DNA of 64,000 bases from Impatiens glandulifera (taxonomy: Eukaryota > Streptophyta > Magnoliopsida > Ericales > Balsaminaceae), in the NCBI RefSeq assembly GCF_907164915.1, contig NC_061866.1, positions 20,600,429-20,664,428 of the forward strand, given 5' to 3'. Each line of letters starts with the position of its first letter. Positions within the stretch are counted from its first letter, which is position 1. The notes beneath the pieces are model-generated. The model saw nothing but the letters and a program-made list of their open reading frames with translations. It made no database searches and was not told the origin of the DNA. Both the position numbers and the translations under genes were made by a program. Shown here one piece after another: positions 21,505 through 33,983 of the stretch.

Positions 21505-24500
21505 TCATTGTTCTTCCCTTTTAACTCGAGGATCGGTTGGACTCATCTCTTGGCTAGGAAGCATGTTGAAGAAAGAAGGATAGCCGCGACCACCGCGACC
21601 GCTTGCATTTGATCTTCCACCACGTTCACCACCACTGGCACGTCCACCTTGATCGACATTGGATAGCCTACTCCGGCCACCACCATTTCGACCTCCACGC
21701 TCAGCACCGCTTCGACCACCACCTCTCTTGGTTGGCCTAGGATTGTCATCAGAGGTTGGGGCTCGTTTGGATCTTGTGCCGGTTGACACACCATCATTTC
21801 TTCTGCTTGACTCACCTTGAACTGGTCGAGGTTGAGCACCTTCAGCATTGCCTAAAGCATCCTCCTTTGCTTGAAATTTCTAGCAATGGAGTCGGCAAAT
21901 TTTTGACGTTCATTGTCGTTCCTTCTCATGCAACCCTGGATTTCCACCATCTGATTCTTCACCATACTGAATTCTTCCAAGGTTTCCTTGTGGCGTTCAT
22001 CGTGGATTTGCCTTTCAATATCAAACAATTCACTTTGACGGTTGAAGAGATCCTTTTCAAAATTTGAAAAGTTTTCATTCGCGATATGGGTCTCATATGT
22101 GTTCTTATTCAAAGTTTTATCCAGCTCAGTGAGGACTTTGAAAATATTGTGAAAGTTCTCCCTTTCTTCTTCCCTTGAATTCATTGTCTGACACATGGTT
22201 TTCTGAATAGAAGAAATCATAGACCTCATAGATCTTAGTACTTTGTTTCCTCCGACAGATGATTCCTCATGGTACGACACTTCTTCAGATTCTGCTGCCA
22301 TACTTTGAATAGGCTCAAAGTTTGTATGAACCTGCAAGGATTTCTCCGGCTGGTTCATTTCAGCATTCTTAGCAGCTTTTTCTCGTTCTTTTTCTTCAAT
22401 TTCTCTTTCTGCCCTCTCAAATCATTCATACAGATTTCCACTGTAATGAATGGGATTGTTGAGGTTTTCGTGAACACTTCCCACAACGCCATCGAGAAAT
22501 AAACGGGTCTTCACGAAAGTTGGTTGCTGTTCCTGTTCCTCCTCAGATGAGGAACTATCTTCTTCATTGTCTTTCTCTTTTGAGGGTTCCCCCTCAGTTC
22601 TTGCAGTTTCTGGCTGAGTGTCCTTGGCCAATTTTTCTTGAATAACCTCTGTCGCAACAGGGGTTAAAGTCAATTCTTCTTCAATAGGAGCTTTCAAAGC
22701 CTCCTCAGTCACGTCTTCTATGATGACTTCTTCTACATTTATCTCAAGAGCTTGTTCAGGCTCTTGAACATTCACATTTGCTTCTTCTTCATTCGGACAT
22801 TCTTAAATCGGTTGATCTAGAATGCGTCTCTCTTCGGCAGAAAGATTCCCGAATTCGATCAGGAGAGCAACATCTAGCTCGTCATTATCATTATCAGCGT
22901 CTTGAATATCCATTGCTTCTTCTTCGTTGAGAGGTTCTGCGCCAGAGAAATCGGCGCCATGAATGTGTCTAGAAGCAGCAGAGACATAGCTTTCCAGGAT
23001 ATCATTCAACTTTTTCAATACCTTTGCTTCAACATCAGCTCCTTTTACATTAGGGTTGAAGTTAGCTTTCCTGGCTTCAAAATTTTGAAGAAGAGTTTTT
23101 CCAAGAATGCAAGCTTCCACCAGTTCTCTTTTCTTCAGAGCTTCACCCACATCTGAAGTTCTTGCCCATTTTAAGACTTTGTTTTCGTTTGCCACCTTCT
23201 TCTTCCATTCTTTTGCTATGACAGCGTTAGACAGAGAGTCGTTGTACTGGGAGGAAAGCCTCTCCATGGACCTGGACTCATAAATTTCCAGTTTCTCAGC
23301 AGCAAGAGCTTTAACTTGATCCAAAATAAGGTCAACGATACTTGTTGCCTCAGAAACTATCTCAGGAGCTTGAGTTGCAATAGATTTTCTCTTTCCAACA
23401 ACCTCTACGGGTTTTGGAGCTGTTATAGGTTCACCAATCACAATTCCACTTGTCCCTCTTCTAGACCGCATCAGTTCGAAGGCAGATTGTGGTTTCATAC
23501 AGAGCTCAGCAGGGAGCTCTGTACAAACAATTTTCCCGACCACCAAGGAATCTTTGGGAGTAGGAATATTGGGTTCACCAGCTACAAGGGTAAGGACAAC
23601 ACCTTGTTCTGGTTATGAAGACTCTGTAGCACCGGCGGCTACACGATCAGATTGAATAACATGAGACTCAGCCCTGTCAATAGTTTCATCATTTGGACCG
23701 GCTGACTCAACAACAGGCCCTTCAGCAGATTCTCTCAAAGGAGAGAATATGGATTCAGCTTGTTCCACCACGGGAACATTAAATTTTGGCACAACAACCA
23801 AAGATTTGGAAGACTTTACCTTTGCAGATTTAGACGCGCGGGGCGCCTTTGTGTTCTTCTCCTTTGAGGAACAGGACCTCAAAGGTTTCCTCAAATAGGT
23901 TGAGGGAGTGGATACGGATGACATAGGAGTTGCAGCAAGTACGCCTGGACCTTGCTTCAACCTTGAATCAATAGATTCAGAGTCCTTCTGATTTGGGCTT
24001 TTCATACTGGAGGAACTGACCTCCGATTCGTTCACGATTTTGGTTCTCTTTGCCCATACTAACAGAACAGAAGAAGAGGGCTTTGATCGAGTGGAAGGCT
24101 TTTCACCGGTCTGGTAGCTAGAAGCACCAGATGCAGATTCAAGGTTATTCTTCAACCTTATCAGTGTGCTAGACACCGTAAGAGCAGTGAATACTCTTGG
24201 AGAGTTGATCTGCGCCGGTTCACCAACAGGAACCCCCAAATGCTTCAACAAGTGACTTAGTTGAGCCGCATACGTTATACTCTCCTTGTTCGTCTGGCTG
24301 ATAGAATAGCATAAGTTCTGAAAGAGGGTATGAGCCTAGTTTACCTGGATCCCTTTCGAAATGGCACACATATAGTCAAATCGGTATTGACTATAGACAT
24401 GGAAGGAACTGGCGTTCCCTTGCAACGCCTTCTCCACCACGTCGTTTAGAAGAATGAATTGCGGTTTGAATACCTTCTTGTATCCATTCACATGAATCTT

Positions 24501-24854
24501 TGAACCGTCTGCAGAGAAAGTTGTCTTCATCTCCTCCATGACTTCTGAAGAGAGAACCAAGTCGAATAGATGACCCTCCGTCGGAAGTTCAAAGAACTCC
24601 GTATAGACTACTTCGTTGAAAGAAATCTCCGTTCCGTTAACGGTTGCTACAATGGAATCATCCATCATAACTACCGTCTTGAAGAACTCGCGAACTTCGT
24701 CTTCGTAGAAGATGAACGGTCCGCCCAAATACTTTCTTAACCCAGAATATTCTAGGGTTTGGAACATCCTTACCACCTCCAGTTGATCAAAAGAATACAC
24801 CGATGGATAATCCACCTGCAAAGTACAATGACCGAGAGTGATTTTATTCACCAT
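21505..24854 (-). pseudogene. Long accessory gene of element 3: module, acidic/coiled linker, RGG tail
   Basis: About 1,116 codons from ATG 24854. Stops interrupt the frame at 24336 (TAG), 23613 (TAA), 22803 (TAA) and 22422 (TGA), plus one frameshift near 21880. The N-terminal 220 residues are the module (LQVDYPSVYSFDQ, VREFFKTVVMMDD, VYTEFFELPTEG, FILLNDVVEKAL). Then come a Ser/Lys-rich region, GKRKS-type basic patches, a Glu-rich acidic block (about 22790-22440), a coiled coil (about 22350-21870), and a Gly/Arg-rich tail (TKRGGGRSGAERGGRNGGG) at 21790-21540. RGG tails often bind RNA. It lies where pol should be followed by accessory genes, but pol is missing. Function unknown. Confidence 0.75.
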
Positions 24855-24975
24855 TTTGAGAGAATATGAATCGACACGAGATTTCAGAGAGTTTTTAGTG
24901 AGAGAAATGCAAGAAAGCTAGGGTTCTTAGAGATTTCGAGAGATTGAAAACTTTCAAATTCATGCAGAAAAGTCC

Positions 24976-24982
24976 TTATATA
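24976..24982 (-). promoter_or_regulatory. Putative TATA box of the element 3 accessory gene
   Basis: Minus strand reads CTATATAAGG, 122 bases before ATG 24854, followed by a leader with CTCTC stretches. Position and context match the accessory genes of elements 1 and 5. Confidence 0.55.
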
Positions 24983-25203
24983 GATGAAAGAGGGAAATAC
25001 AGAATAACCGTCTATTCTAGGGGTATGGCCCATTAATAAATGTTAGACGTCCTTTTTCAAGAAATCATCATTACAAATGAGGGTATATCAGTCATTTTCT
25101 CTAACTTGATAGACATGTGTCTTCATGTTATTAAGAGATGACTGTTTGATATTTTGAGCGGGAAAAGCAGATAGCTCTCAACGTGGGACAGCTATCTTTG
25201 ATC

Positions 25204-25580
25204 AGTCTAATCGGCACGTAGTTAGACGCTTTTCTTACTCCACAAATCCAATTTAACACAGCGTCTATTAGACGGATGAGTGTATTAGACGCATACGTCT
25301 AATTCTGTGTTTATAACAAATCCGTTTAATGTTTATTAGACGTGTACGTCTAATTCCGCATAACACCACGTATTAGACGTGTGTTTATTAGACGTGAGCA
25401 TCCTTTTGCTCATGACGTAAAAACGTCCAACGTCTATTAGATGTGTCCGTCTAATCGCGTAGGTATTACACATCAAAAAATAGACTTAAATGTATGGATT
25501 ATGAGCAAAATACGTCTAAGTACATACTATTTCTTTTAGACACTCTTGTCTAATTAGACCGATTAAGGATATTCGTCTAG
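25204..25580. promoter_or_regulatory. Second TTAGACG cluster, upstream of the element 3 accessory gene
   Basis: Many TTAGACG/CGTCTAA half-sites in about 375 bases, for example ATTAGACGTGTACGTCTAAT near 25346. It lies just upstream of the accessory TATA box. The same motif fills the LTR but is absent from gag by eye. Element 5 has a matching cluster at the same place. Confidence 0.6.
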
Positions 25581-25854
25581 AGAGTATCTATGACTTCCAA
25601 AGTAATTTCTCCCTCTCATTATGAATATGGACATTTAGAGTTTAATAAACAATTTTTGTGGTCTAAAGACCAAAAACATTTTTAACAAATAAAAACATTT
25701 ATTCTTCCAGAATGGCAAGTGCCATTGTTGATCTTCCAAGGTATGTACTCAGAAGAGTACTCTTCTAGCTTCCTTCCTGCTATCCTCCAACATCACCTAC
25801 AAAATAAACTATTTACAAACATTGGTCCCACACTTAATTGGGTCATTGAACAAT
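25581..25854 (-). other. Scar where pol is missing, element 3
   Basis: After the end of gag, a short stretch corresponds to the start of pol (about 25800-25780) and then passes into post-pol non-coding sequence. No protease, integrase, RT or RNase H motif is present. Element 5 has about 3.2 kb of pol in this interval. Confidence 0.7.
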
Positions 25855-27614
25855 TAGTCCATTAGGAATCCATATTTGAGTTATTCTGATGGACTTCCCA
25901 TTTTGTGTTGTGATTAATGCATAAGATTTTGACTTAGCAGATGACTTCCTGCTAGCCACTGATCCTTTAACTTTTGAAGAAGATTTTCTTTAAAAACTTC
26001 TTGACTTAGAGTCAGGTTTTGAATTACCAGACTTATTAACCTTTTCTAGCTTATTCTTAAGCCAATTAACAGTTGGTGGAACATAAACTATTTCATTTTT
26101 AAAAGCAACTTCTTCATGAATAGGATCAAATTCATTGTTAGTCATACTCCCTTTGACAAAACTTATTAGCTTAAGTTTGTCAATTGACTTTGACTTTTTT
26201 CAGGACAGGTTATGATCATTGCTATCAAATCCCAATCCGGATCTAGATCCAACAGGTTTCAACATGCTGATCTGATATTTGACAGCATCACCAGACCTTG
26301 TCCATGCACAAACAACATAGTTAAGCCTTTTGTTTTTAGATGAAAGAGTTTGAATCTGTTCCTTGAGCATCTCATTCTCAGATGAGATCTCTTCAATCTT
26401 CTTTTCAAAATCATTTGATTCTACCTCTTTTGACAAATTTGGTTTATTTAAATCTGATGAGGATTTAGTTTCATTTAGAGATTCTGCTAGCTTTCTGTAC
26501 TCGATGACCATGTCATCTAGTGCAACTACCAATTGTTCCCTTGAAAACCTTTCGGAAGAGAAATCAAATACCTCTGTCTCCTGAGTTCCTTCCTCATCTT
26601 CTCTGGCCATGAAGCAAGCTACGTCTTCTTCATCACTTTCACTGGATGAGAAGTACGAACCACGATTGCTTCCTCTGTCATAAGAGCCTTCAACTCTTTT
26701 CCATAATCCTTGGTATCTTCACGCTTTGGCTTCCGGCATTCCGATGCATAATGACCTTTAATACCACAGTTAAAACAAGTAACATTAGCTTTAGATTTTC
26801 TATTATCATTAGAATTTGAAGAGTTTGAGTTAGAGTTGCTCTTCTTCATGAAGTCGCCAAACTTCTTCACAAAGAGAGACATGGCATCGCTTCTTAGCTG
26901 CTGAGCTGCCATCTTCATGTCCGGAGCGGTTGGTGGCTCTTCAGCAGTCACCAGCGCCTTGGCAATGATAAAGGAAGTGGGTTGATCTTCTTCCATCCTA
27001 CAGTTCAACTCGAAGTCATAGGCTTTTAGGTCAGCGAAGAGATCAAAGAGAGAGATCTTGTTAAGATCTTTGGATTCTCTCATCGCCATAATCTTTATGT
27101 CCCATTCTCTTAGAAGAGCACGCATGACCTTGATAGCAAGCTTCCGGTTTCTATAGGTCTTGCCTATAATGGACAGAGAGGAGACGATCTTGCTGAATCT
27201 GGTGTCAAAATCGTTCATTGTTTCACCAGGACGCATTTTGAAGCTATTGAACTGTTGAGTAGCAACCATGATCTTGTTTTCCTTGGTTTGCTGGTTGCCT
27301 TCACACAGTTGAGTGAGTCTGTCCCAGATCTCTTTGGTAGTGTCACATTCGATGATGTAGTTAAACATACTGTCATCGAGAGATCTGTACAGAACATCAA
27401 GAGCCATGCTGTTGAGGTTGTTCTGTCTCTTTTCATCAGCGGTCCAGTCGACCTTCTCCTTATCAATATTTATAGGACCTTCTGTGACAACACTCCACAT
27501 GTCATCATGAAGAGAAGAAAGATGAGCACGAACTCTTTTCTTCCAAACAATGTAGTTTTCACGAGAGAAGGTTGGAATGGCTGTAGCACTGGCATCTTTG
27601 GGTATGTTCGACAT
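25855..27614 (-). pseudogene. gag: gag of element 3, broken
   Basis: Starts at ATG 27614, 32 bases after the primer site. The N-terminal capsid part is intact (TFSRENYIVWKKRVRAHL, then KEIWDRLTQLCEGNQQTK). The zinc knuckle CFNCGIKGHYASEC is near 26778-26737. A one-base deletion near 26672 shifts the frame, then SESDEEDVACFMARED continues in the other frame. Later stops include TGA at 26200. The C-terminal part (SGDAVKYQISMLKPVGSRSG) is shared with element 5. The gag closes with IRITQIWIPNGLI as in element 5. It is the best preserved capsid region of the window. Confidence 0.9.
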
Positions 27615-27645
27615 ATTTCAAGAAAGGCTTGAGAATAGAAATAGG

Positions 27646-27657
27646 GCTCTGATACCA
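27646..27657 (-). promoter_or_regulatory. Primer binding site, element 3
   Basis: Minus strand TGGTATCAGAGC, a perfect complement to the 3' end of plant initiator Met-tRNA, two bases after the LTR. Confidence 0.92.
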
Positions 27658-27659
27658 AT

Positions 27660-29562
27660 TGATAGGATCAGCTTTATCGATAGAGATGGGGGTCTGGCTA
27701 AGGATGAAGGCTTATGAAAAACGGTTTGAAAGAAATCCTGTTAGGGATTTAATTCGCTTTCTATTCTACGCAAACTTATGTAAACACTTGAAACGAATTC
27801 AAGGTGGAATTGTTTACTTGGGTTTGAAGCCCAAGATGAAATATGAAAAGATGACAGAAAAGAAGAACACAATAGTTTGTTTATGGATGTTCGGAGAAAC
27901 TCTTTACGTCACCCTTATTTCAACCACCGGAAGGATTCACTATAATATGATTAGAATCAAATACAGTTTACACACACTTAGCTCAATTACAAGATGAAGA
28001 ATATCACTCAGCTAAAGGTGCTTTGATTCTAGCTTTCTCTCTCGATTCACACATAGTACAATCGGAAAGAAGCTTCACAGAATGAATTCAGTAAGCAAGA
28101 TGATTGAGTAGTTTCTCTCTCTACAAAATCAGATTGCTTGTTCGTTGTGTAAGGCTCTGGTTCAAGTCACTAGGTCGTCCGTTGTCCTTAGGATTTGTTA
28201 AATACTGAGCAGGAGCTAACAGTCGAATCTTCAAGAATGATACGTGGCACTCTTCCATTGTAAAGCCTCCATTGTACACAACAGGTTCTGAGCACAAGGA
28301 TCGTGGCCGTACAGAACTGGTGGTGCGCCGAATATTCCATCAGGGATGTACTTGCAAAACGGGTAATGTGAAGAAAATTATCTTACGTGGCATTCCTTGA
28401 TTGGATGCATATAGTTGCTGTACAAATCTTCACTAGAAAGTGGAGTAGAAGTAGGGTACAACTATAGTACGTGGGTAGGAGAAATGCTAGATTCAAGCGT
28501 ATTGCTTAAATTGAGCATTAGACGTATTTCAGTTAGACGGATTGTGAAAATCAGTCTAATGAAATAGGCCATCTCCTTCTAATAGAAAAACGTTTATTAG
28601 ACCGCCTGGTCTTATAGAATTAGACTCGCGTCTAATTACAATAACCATTAGACTGTCACGTCTAACTCCACTGAGTTAGACTGCACGTCTAATTTCGGTT
28701 CTACCTCAGACTTGTCTGAAGGAGTTAGACGCACGTCTAACTTTCATTATTTAGACCACACGTCTAATTATCCTATAACCATTAGACCGGTACGTCTAAC
28801 TCCACTGAGTTAGACTACACGTCTAATTCCGGTTCTACCTCAAACTTCTCTGAAGGAGTTAGACGCACGTCTAACTTTTATTAATTAGACCACACGTCTA
28901 ATTATTCAATAACCATTAGACCGGCACATATAACTCCACTGAGTAAAACTGACACTTCTAATTCTGGTTCTACCTCAGACTTGTCTGAATGAGTTAGACG
29001 CACGTCTAACTTTCATTTTCTATTAGACTACACGTCTAATTCCGAATATCAATTAGACTACTTGTCTAATTACAAATATATTAGACTACACGTCTAACTC
29101 CGATGAGTTAGACTGTACGTCTAATTCTATTAGACTTGCGTCTAATTCCGTGTATTCATTAGACCATCCGTCTAATTCTTTACATATCTATTAGACTACA
29201 CGTCTAACTCTGATGAGTTAGACTTTACGTCTAATTCTATTAGACTTACGTCTAATTCCGTGTATTCATTAGACCATCTGTCTAATTCTTTACACGTCTA
29301 TTAGACTACACGTCTAACTTCGATGAGTTAGACTGTACGTCTAATTCTATTAGACATATGTCTAATTCTGTGTATTCATTAGACCATCCGTCTAATTCTT
29401 ATTCAAATGAAAATCAAAATCGGTCTAATGACCCTCATTAGATCCAAGTCTTATAACATATTGTCTCAATACACACCTGTATCAAGACTCATAATTATTT
29501 CATCATCAAAATATCAGTGGTCAAATTATTTCAACACTTAGTCAAAATAATTTGACCCAACA
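27660..29562 (-). repeat. 5' LTR of element 3 (1903 bp)
   Basis: On the minus strand it runs from TGTTGGGTC at 29562 to CCTATCA at 27660. The U3 half is the palindrome array (28505-29430). A TATTTAA at 28204-28198 is a possible TATA box downstream of the array. The rest is homologous to 63376-64000 and 55301-55990 of element 5. Confidence 0.92.
28505..29430. repeat. TTAGACG palindrome array in the 5' LTR of element 3
   Basis: Same array as in the truncated LTR. A perfect 18-base example, GTTAGACGCACGTCTAAC, is at 28724-28741. Units diverge and spacing varies, so it is not a simple satellite. Confidence 0.9.
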
Positions 29563-30209
29563 GATTGATTCATCCCTTCTCCTGGACAGAGCGGAACCCC
29601 GAGTTCGTTAAGAAGAGAGCTTATTTGAGTAATGAAGCCGGTATGACGGGTAGTAATCATCCAGATTAGGATGTCAAACATCAGCCTAGACCAATTGACC
29701 GGAGTATCAGTTGTGATAGCGGTCATGATGTTGAAGACAGTTGCGCAGTAGGTGTTGGTTACATCCTTTCCCAGGTTGGCCCTACCAATGATGTCATTGA
29801 GAAGTTGATATTCAGCCCTCAATGATGACCGAGCTCCGTGGTCATCGACCGGAAGGTTGGAGCGAAAGAAGTTCAAAGAGATTTCGGCTTTTAGTTCAGC
29901 CGAAACATTTAAATCAGTAAGACCTTCTTTCGGAAGGTCGAAGCACCGAGCAAAATCACGCTCGGAGAAATCAAACACTGTTCCTCTAACCCTGGATTGG
30001 ATAAGGGTATCAAAGAAAGGGGTACCACGGAAGATTCTAGCATTATGGAAAAATTCAGTAAGAGTTTCAGGGAAGATGACATGTTTGTCATCTAGGAAAG
30101 GCTTCAGACCGATACTTTCTAGAGATTTAATCATTTTGAAAATCTCATAGTATTGTGTTCCATGTGTGGAGTCAAAATCGACTTGAAAGATGTTTTGGAA
30201 CTGATACAT
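29563..30209 (-). pseudogene. Accessory gene A of element 2, cut by element 3
   Basis: Open frame of about 215 residues from ATG 30209, closely homologous to gene A of element 1 (IFQVDFDST, SLESIGLKPFLDDK, LTEFFHNARIFRGTP, FARCFDLPKEG, TPVNWSRLMFDILIWM, LGVPLCPGEG). No stop or frameshift up to the insertion. The frame enters the LTR of element 3 at 29562, so the last 30 or so residues are lost. Its clean state contrasts with the many lesions in gag-pol of the same element. Confidence 0.8.
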
Positions 30210-30268
30210 TTTTGTCTTAGTGAGATGATGGATTGATATTGTGGATATTTATCTGATGTTCATCTAAC

Positions 30269-30275
30269 TTATATA
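30269..30275 (-). promoter_or_regulatory. Putative TATA box of accessory gene A, element 2
   Basis: Minus strand TATATAA, 60 bases before ATG 30209. It corresponds to 10333-10339 of element 1. The remaining pol-to-A spacer (30276-30729) is non-coding. Confidence 0.5.
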
Positions 30276-30729
30276 TTAGTTGAAGGATGATATAGGTGAA
30301 TAGTATTATCCAGAGGATAGCAAGTAATTTAGTCTATTAATCATAGGATAAAAAGACTTGAATGAATTAGGGTGTGAGTCATAGGCCTGGACAGTGAGAG
30401 ATATCATATCTTCACGTCTTTTGAGGCATGACTGTTTTGTTTTGAAAATGTATCTTTTCAGAACAGATACATCTAAACACAGACAGTTGTTCCATTTTGG
30501 TTAGGAACCCAAATATTCCAGAATATATTATATTCAAACCGGTTGGTTTTCAGTCATTGGTCCCGATGCAGTTAATTAGTGTAGGTACTAAGTAACTGGT
30601 CGGTTTACTGTAACTGATAAACAAAGCGGTTCTTCAATAAATACGATGGTAAATTCGGTTTCTGACATTTTAGGAAGAACTGTCGGTTTTGTCTGTCCGA
30701 ACCGATTTTTCCCTTTAGAAATCAAAGGT

Positions 30730-33700
30730 TTAAGAAATGAGTTGATTAATATCGGTTAAACTGAGGATGTTTCTGAAGTAAGAAAACTTAGCTTCCTACA
30801 GAGGCTTTGTGAAGATATCGGCTACTTGTTGTTATGTTGATATGTATTCCAGCCGGATATGCTTCTGCATGACATGTTCCCGGATGAAGTGATGCATGTG
30901 CTTGGTTCTAGAGTGTAGAACCGGATTGTACGTGATTGCTATGGCACTTGTGTTTTCACAGAAAATAGGAGACTCTTCGGCGATGATACTGAAGTCCTTT
31001 AGTTACTGTTGAATCCATAGGAGTTGTGAACAACAACTTCCGGCTGCCAGGTATTCAGCCTCTACGGTTGATGTAGCAACCGACGTTTGCTTCTTGCTGT
31101 GCCATGAAACAAGCCGATCACCTAGGAATTGGCATGTTCCGTTGGTACTTTTTCTGTCAACTTTACAACCTGCATAGTCTGCATCAGAATAGCTTGTGAG
31201 TTTAAAAGATGAGTCCTTTGGATACCACATAATGACTTCAGGGGTTCCCTTTAGATATTTCAGAATTCGTTTAGCGGCTGTATAGTGAGACTGTTTGCGA
31301 TTAGCCTGGAATCTTCCACACACTCCGACTACAAATAGTATGTCCGGTCTACTTGCTGTCAAGTATAAAAGTCAACCGATGATTCCACGATAGGCTGTCA
31401 GGTCTACTCCCTGACCGTCATCATCTTTATCCAACTTGATTGATGAGCTCATTGGAGTGGTTGCAAATGAGCATGTGTCCATCCCAAATTTCTTTAGAAG
31501 TTCCTTTGTATATTTGGGCTGACATGTGAAGGTTCCTCCTTCGAGTTGTTTAAGATGAAGGCCTAGGAAGAAGCTTAATTCTCCCGTCATACTCATTTCA
31601 AATTTCTTAGTCATCAGGGTTGAGAATTTATCACACAGCTTAGGATCGGTTGATCCGAAAATGATATCATCCACATATATTTGAACAAGTAGAATGTGCC
31701 ACTTTTTCTCAAATTTAAATAAGGTTTTATCCACTGAACCTATGGTAAAATCATGATGCATCAGAAATGCGGTTAATGTATCGTACCAAGCTATAGGAGC
31801 TTGTTTTAAACCGTACAATGTCTTATTTAAACGATATACGTGATTAGGCAGGTCAGCATTTTTAAAACCGGGTGGTTGTTCAACATATACTTCCTCACGT
31901 AGGTCACCATTTAAAAATGCACTTTTAACATCCATTTGGAAAACTTTTAAATTTTTGAATGTAGCAAAGGCTAGAAAAATCCTAATGGCTTCAATCCTGG
32001 CTACATCGCAAATGATTTTCAAAATCAATGCCTTCTTCTTGTTTGTATCCTTGTGCTACTAATCTAGCTTTGTTTCTCGTAACCGAACCGTCTTCATTGA
32101 GTTTATTTCTGAATACTCATCTTGTTCCTATGACTGGTTGATCTTTCGGTCTAAGGACTAGGTACCAGGCTTTATTACTCTCAAACTGATTTAACTCTTC
32201 TTGCATTGTCAAGATCCATTCCGGATCCATCAATGCTTCATCCACCCTTTTCGGCTCAATCTGGGATATGAAAGCGGAATTAAAATATTCCTCCAGTTTT
32301 TGTCGCCTAGTTTGGACAGATTTTGAAGGGTTACCTATAATAAGCTCAGGAGAATGATTTGTGTTCCTTTTGAGATTCGGTTCAGGAGTGTCTACCAAAT
32401 CACCGTTTGTTTGATCAAGGCTAGACATATCGGTAGGCTGAGCAATAATGTCAGACCGACCGATTTCCTCAGTTTGAACCGAGGTGTCAGCTTCCTGCTG
32501 TGTGGCAGCTTGATCCGGTTGGGTTTCAACAACACCCATTTGGTCATGGACATACCGTCTGAAAACCGGAACCTCATCTTCAGTATCAGAATGGATATTA
32601 TTATTTTCCAGTCTGTTGTGTAGATCAAGAAATGATGCATTGTTACTTTCAACCGATTCATCGAATACAACATGAAGAGATTCTTCCACGGTTAAAGTTC
32701 TAGTATTATATACTCTATATGCTTTACTAAATTCTGAGTAACCTAGCATGATCCCAATGTCGGATTTTGCATCCAAAGCAGATAAGTAGTTTTTGCCATT
32801 GATGTGAATGTAACATTTACAACCAAAAATTTTAAGATACCTAATGTTAGGAATTCTATCAAAATACACTTCATACGGTGTTTTGTTGTGAAATTTGTTG
32901 ATCAGAGACCGATTTTGTGTATAACATGCAGTACTGATAGCTTCAGTAAAATTTCTAAGCAACACCAGAGTCGGCTATCATAGACCTTGTGGCTTCTTTG
33001 AGAGTTCGGTTTCTTTTCTCAGCCAGGCCGTTCTGTTGAGGAGTTCTAGCACTAGACAACTTGTGTCTAATGCCGGATTCATCCAGAAATGCATTTAGAG
33101 TACTGTTTGTAAATTTGGTTCCTCTATCACTCCTAATGTTGTTTATGCGTGTTGATTTTTCATTTTGTAAACGTTTAAGCAATGTAATTAAATTTGATGC
33201 GGTTTCACGTTTAGATGCCAAAAATGTGACCCATGTTTATCTGGAATAATCATTAACAACCACCATAGTGTAAAGCATACCACCTAAGCTGGTGACCCTA
33301 ATCGGTCCAAATAAATCAATGTGAAGAAGATCTAAACATCGGTTAGACTGAATGTATCCTTTACTCTTAAAGATTGACTTAGTCTGTTTACCCATTTGAC
33401 ATGCTGAACACACCTTATCCTTATTAAATACTATATCAGGAATTCCTTCAACTAGCTTTTTACCGCGGATATAGTTTAAGGTTTTGAGGTTTAAATGGTT
33501 TAGCGTTTTATGCCATAACCAGGTTTGATCAGTTTTAGCTACTATACAGACAGGATTCTCTACTTCATTTTTCCAATCTACATTGTATATATTTCCTAAC
33601 CTATTTCCGGTTAGTAGTGTGCTACCCTGAGAATTTTTAACTAAACATGCATGCCTAAGAAATTCTACAGTATATCCAGCATCACACATCTGACTAATAC

Positions 33701-33983
33701 TTAGCAGGTTAAAATGTAGATTTTCAACTAAAAGTACATTGTCAATTGTTAAATTACCATGGATAATCTTACCCTTGCCCACAGTTCTACCTCTTGAGTT
33801 GTCACCGAAAACAATCATTGCACCGGTTTCTATTTTGATGTCGGTTAGAAGGTTGTTGTTTCTAGTCATGTGTTTAGAGCAACTGCTGTCCAGGTACCAC
33901 TCCGAGTTTCCTAGCCGTTTCTTCATATCCTGTAAAATATACATATTTACAACTATTTGGTACCCACATTTACTTGGGTCCAC
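30730..33983 (-). pseudogene. pol: pol of element 2, multiply broken
   Basis: Homologous to pol of element 1 along its whole length and also in the +1 frame relative to gag. The protease motif is altered (DSS instead of DSG). The integrase zinc site and core are present, as are RT with YVDDIIFGS and RNase H. Lesions: TAA 33237, TAG 32955, a 2-base deletion near 32940, TGA 32117, a one-base deletion near 32010, TGA 31372, TAA 31003, two further stops near 30840 and 30795, and a 9-base deletion in the RNase H C-terminal part (KHMHHF for KHIDIRHHF). Confidence 0.92.

Larger units (their letters stand above)
20399..29562 (-). mobile_element. Element 3: pol-less Sirevirus-type element nested in element 2
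   Basis: Complete 5' LTR (27660-29562), perfect Met-tRNA primer site, gag, a very long accessory gene, GA-rich polypurine tract and a truncated 3' LTR (20399-21332). Everything from protease to RNase H is absent: gag ends near 25855 and about 200 bases of pol-start and non-coding sequence follow. It is the same family as element 5, which still has pol. It interrupts accessory gene A of element 2 after the LCPGEG motif. No target duplication can be scored because the far end is deleted. Confidence 0.9.

Noticed and set aside
21543..21848. Val-rich alternative frame of about 100 codons at the end of the element 3 accessory gene
   Set aside because: The overlapping frame gives a compositionally coherent Gly/Arg-rich tail and follows naturally after a single one-base lesion near 21880.
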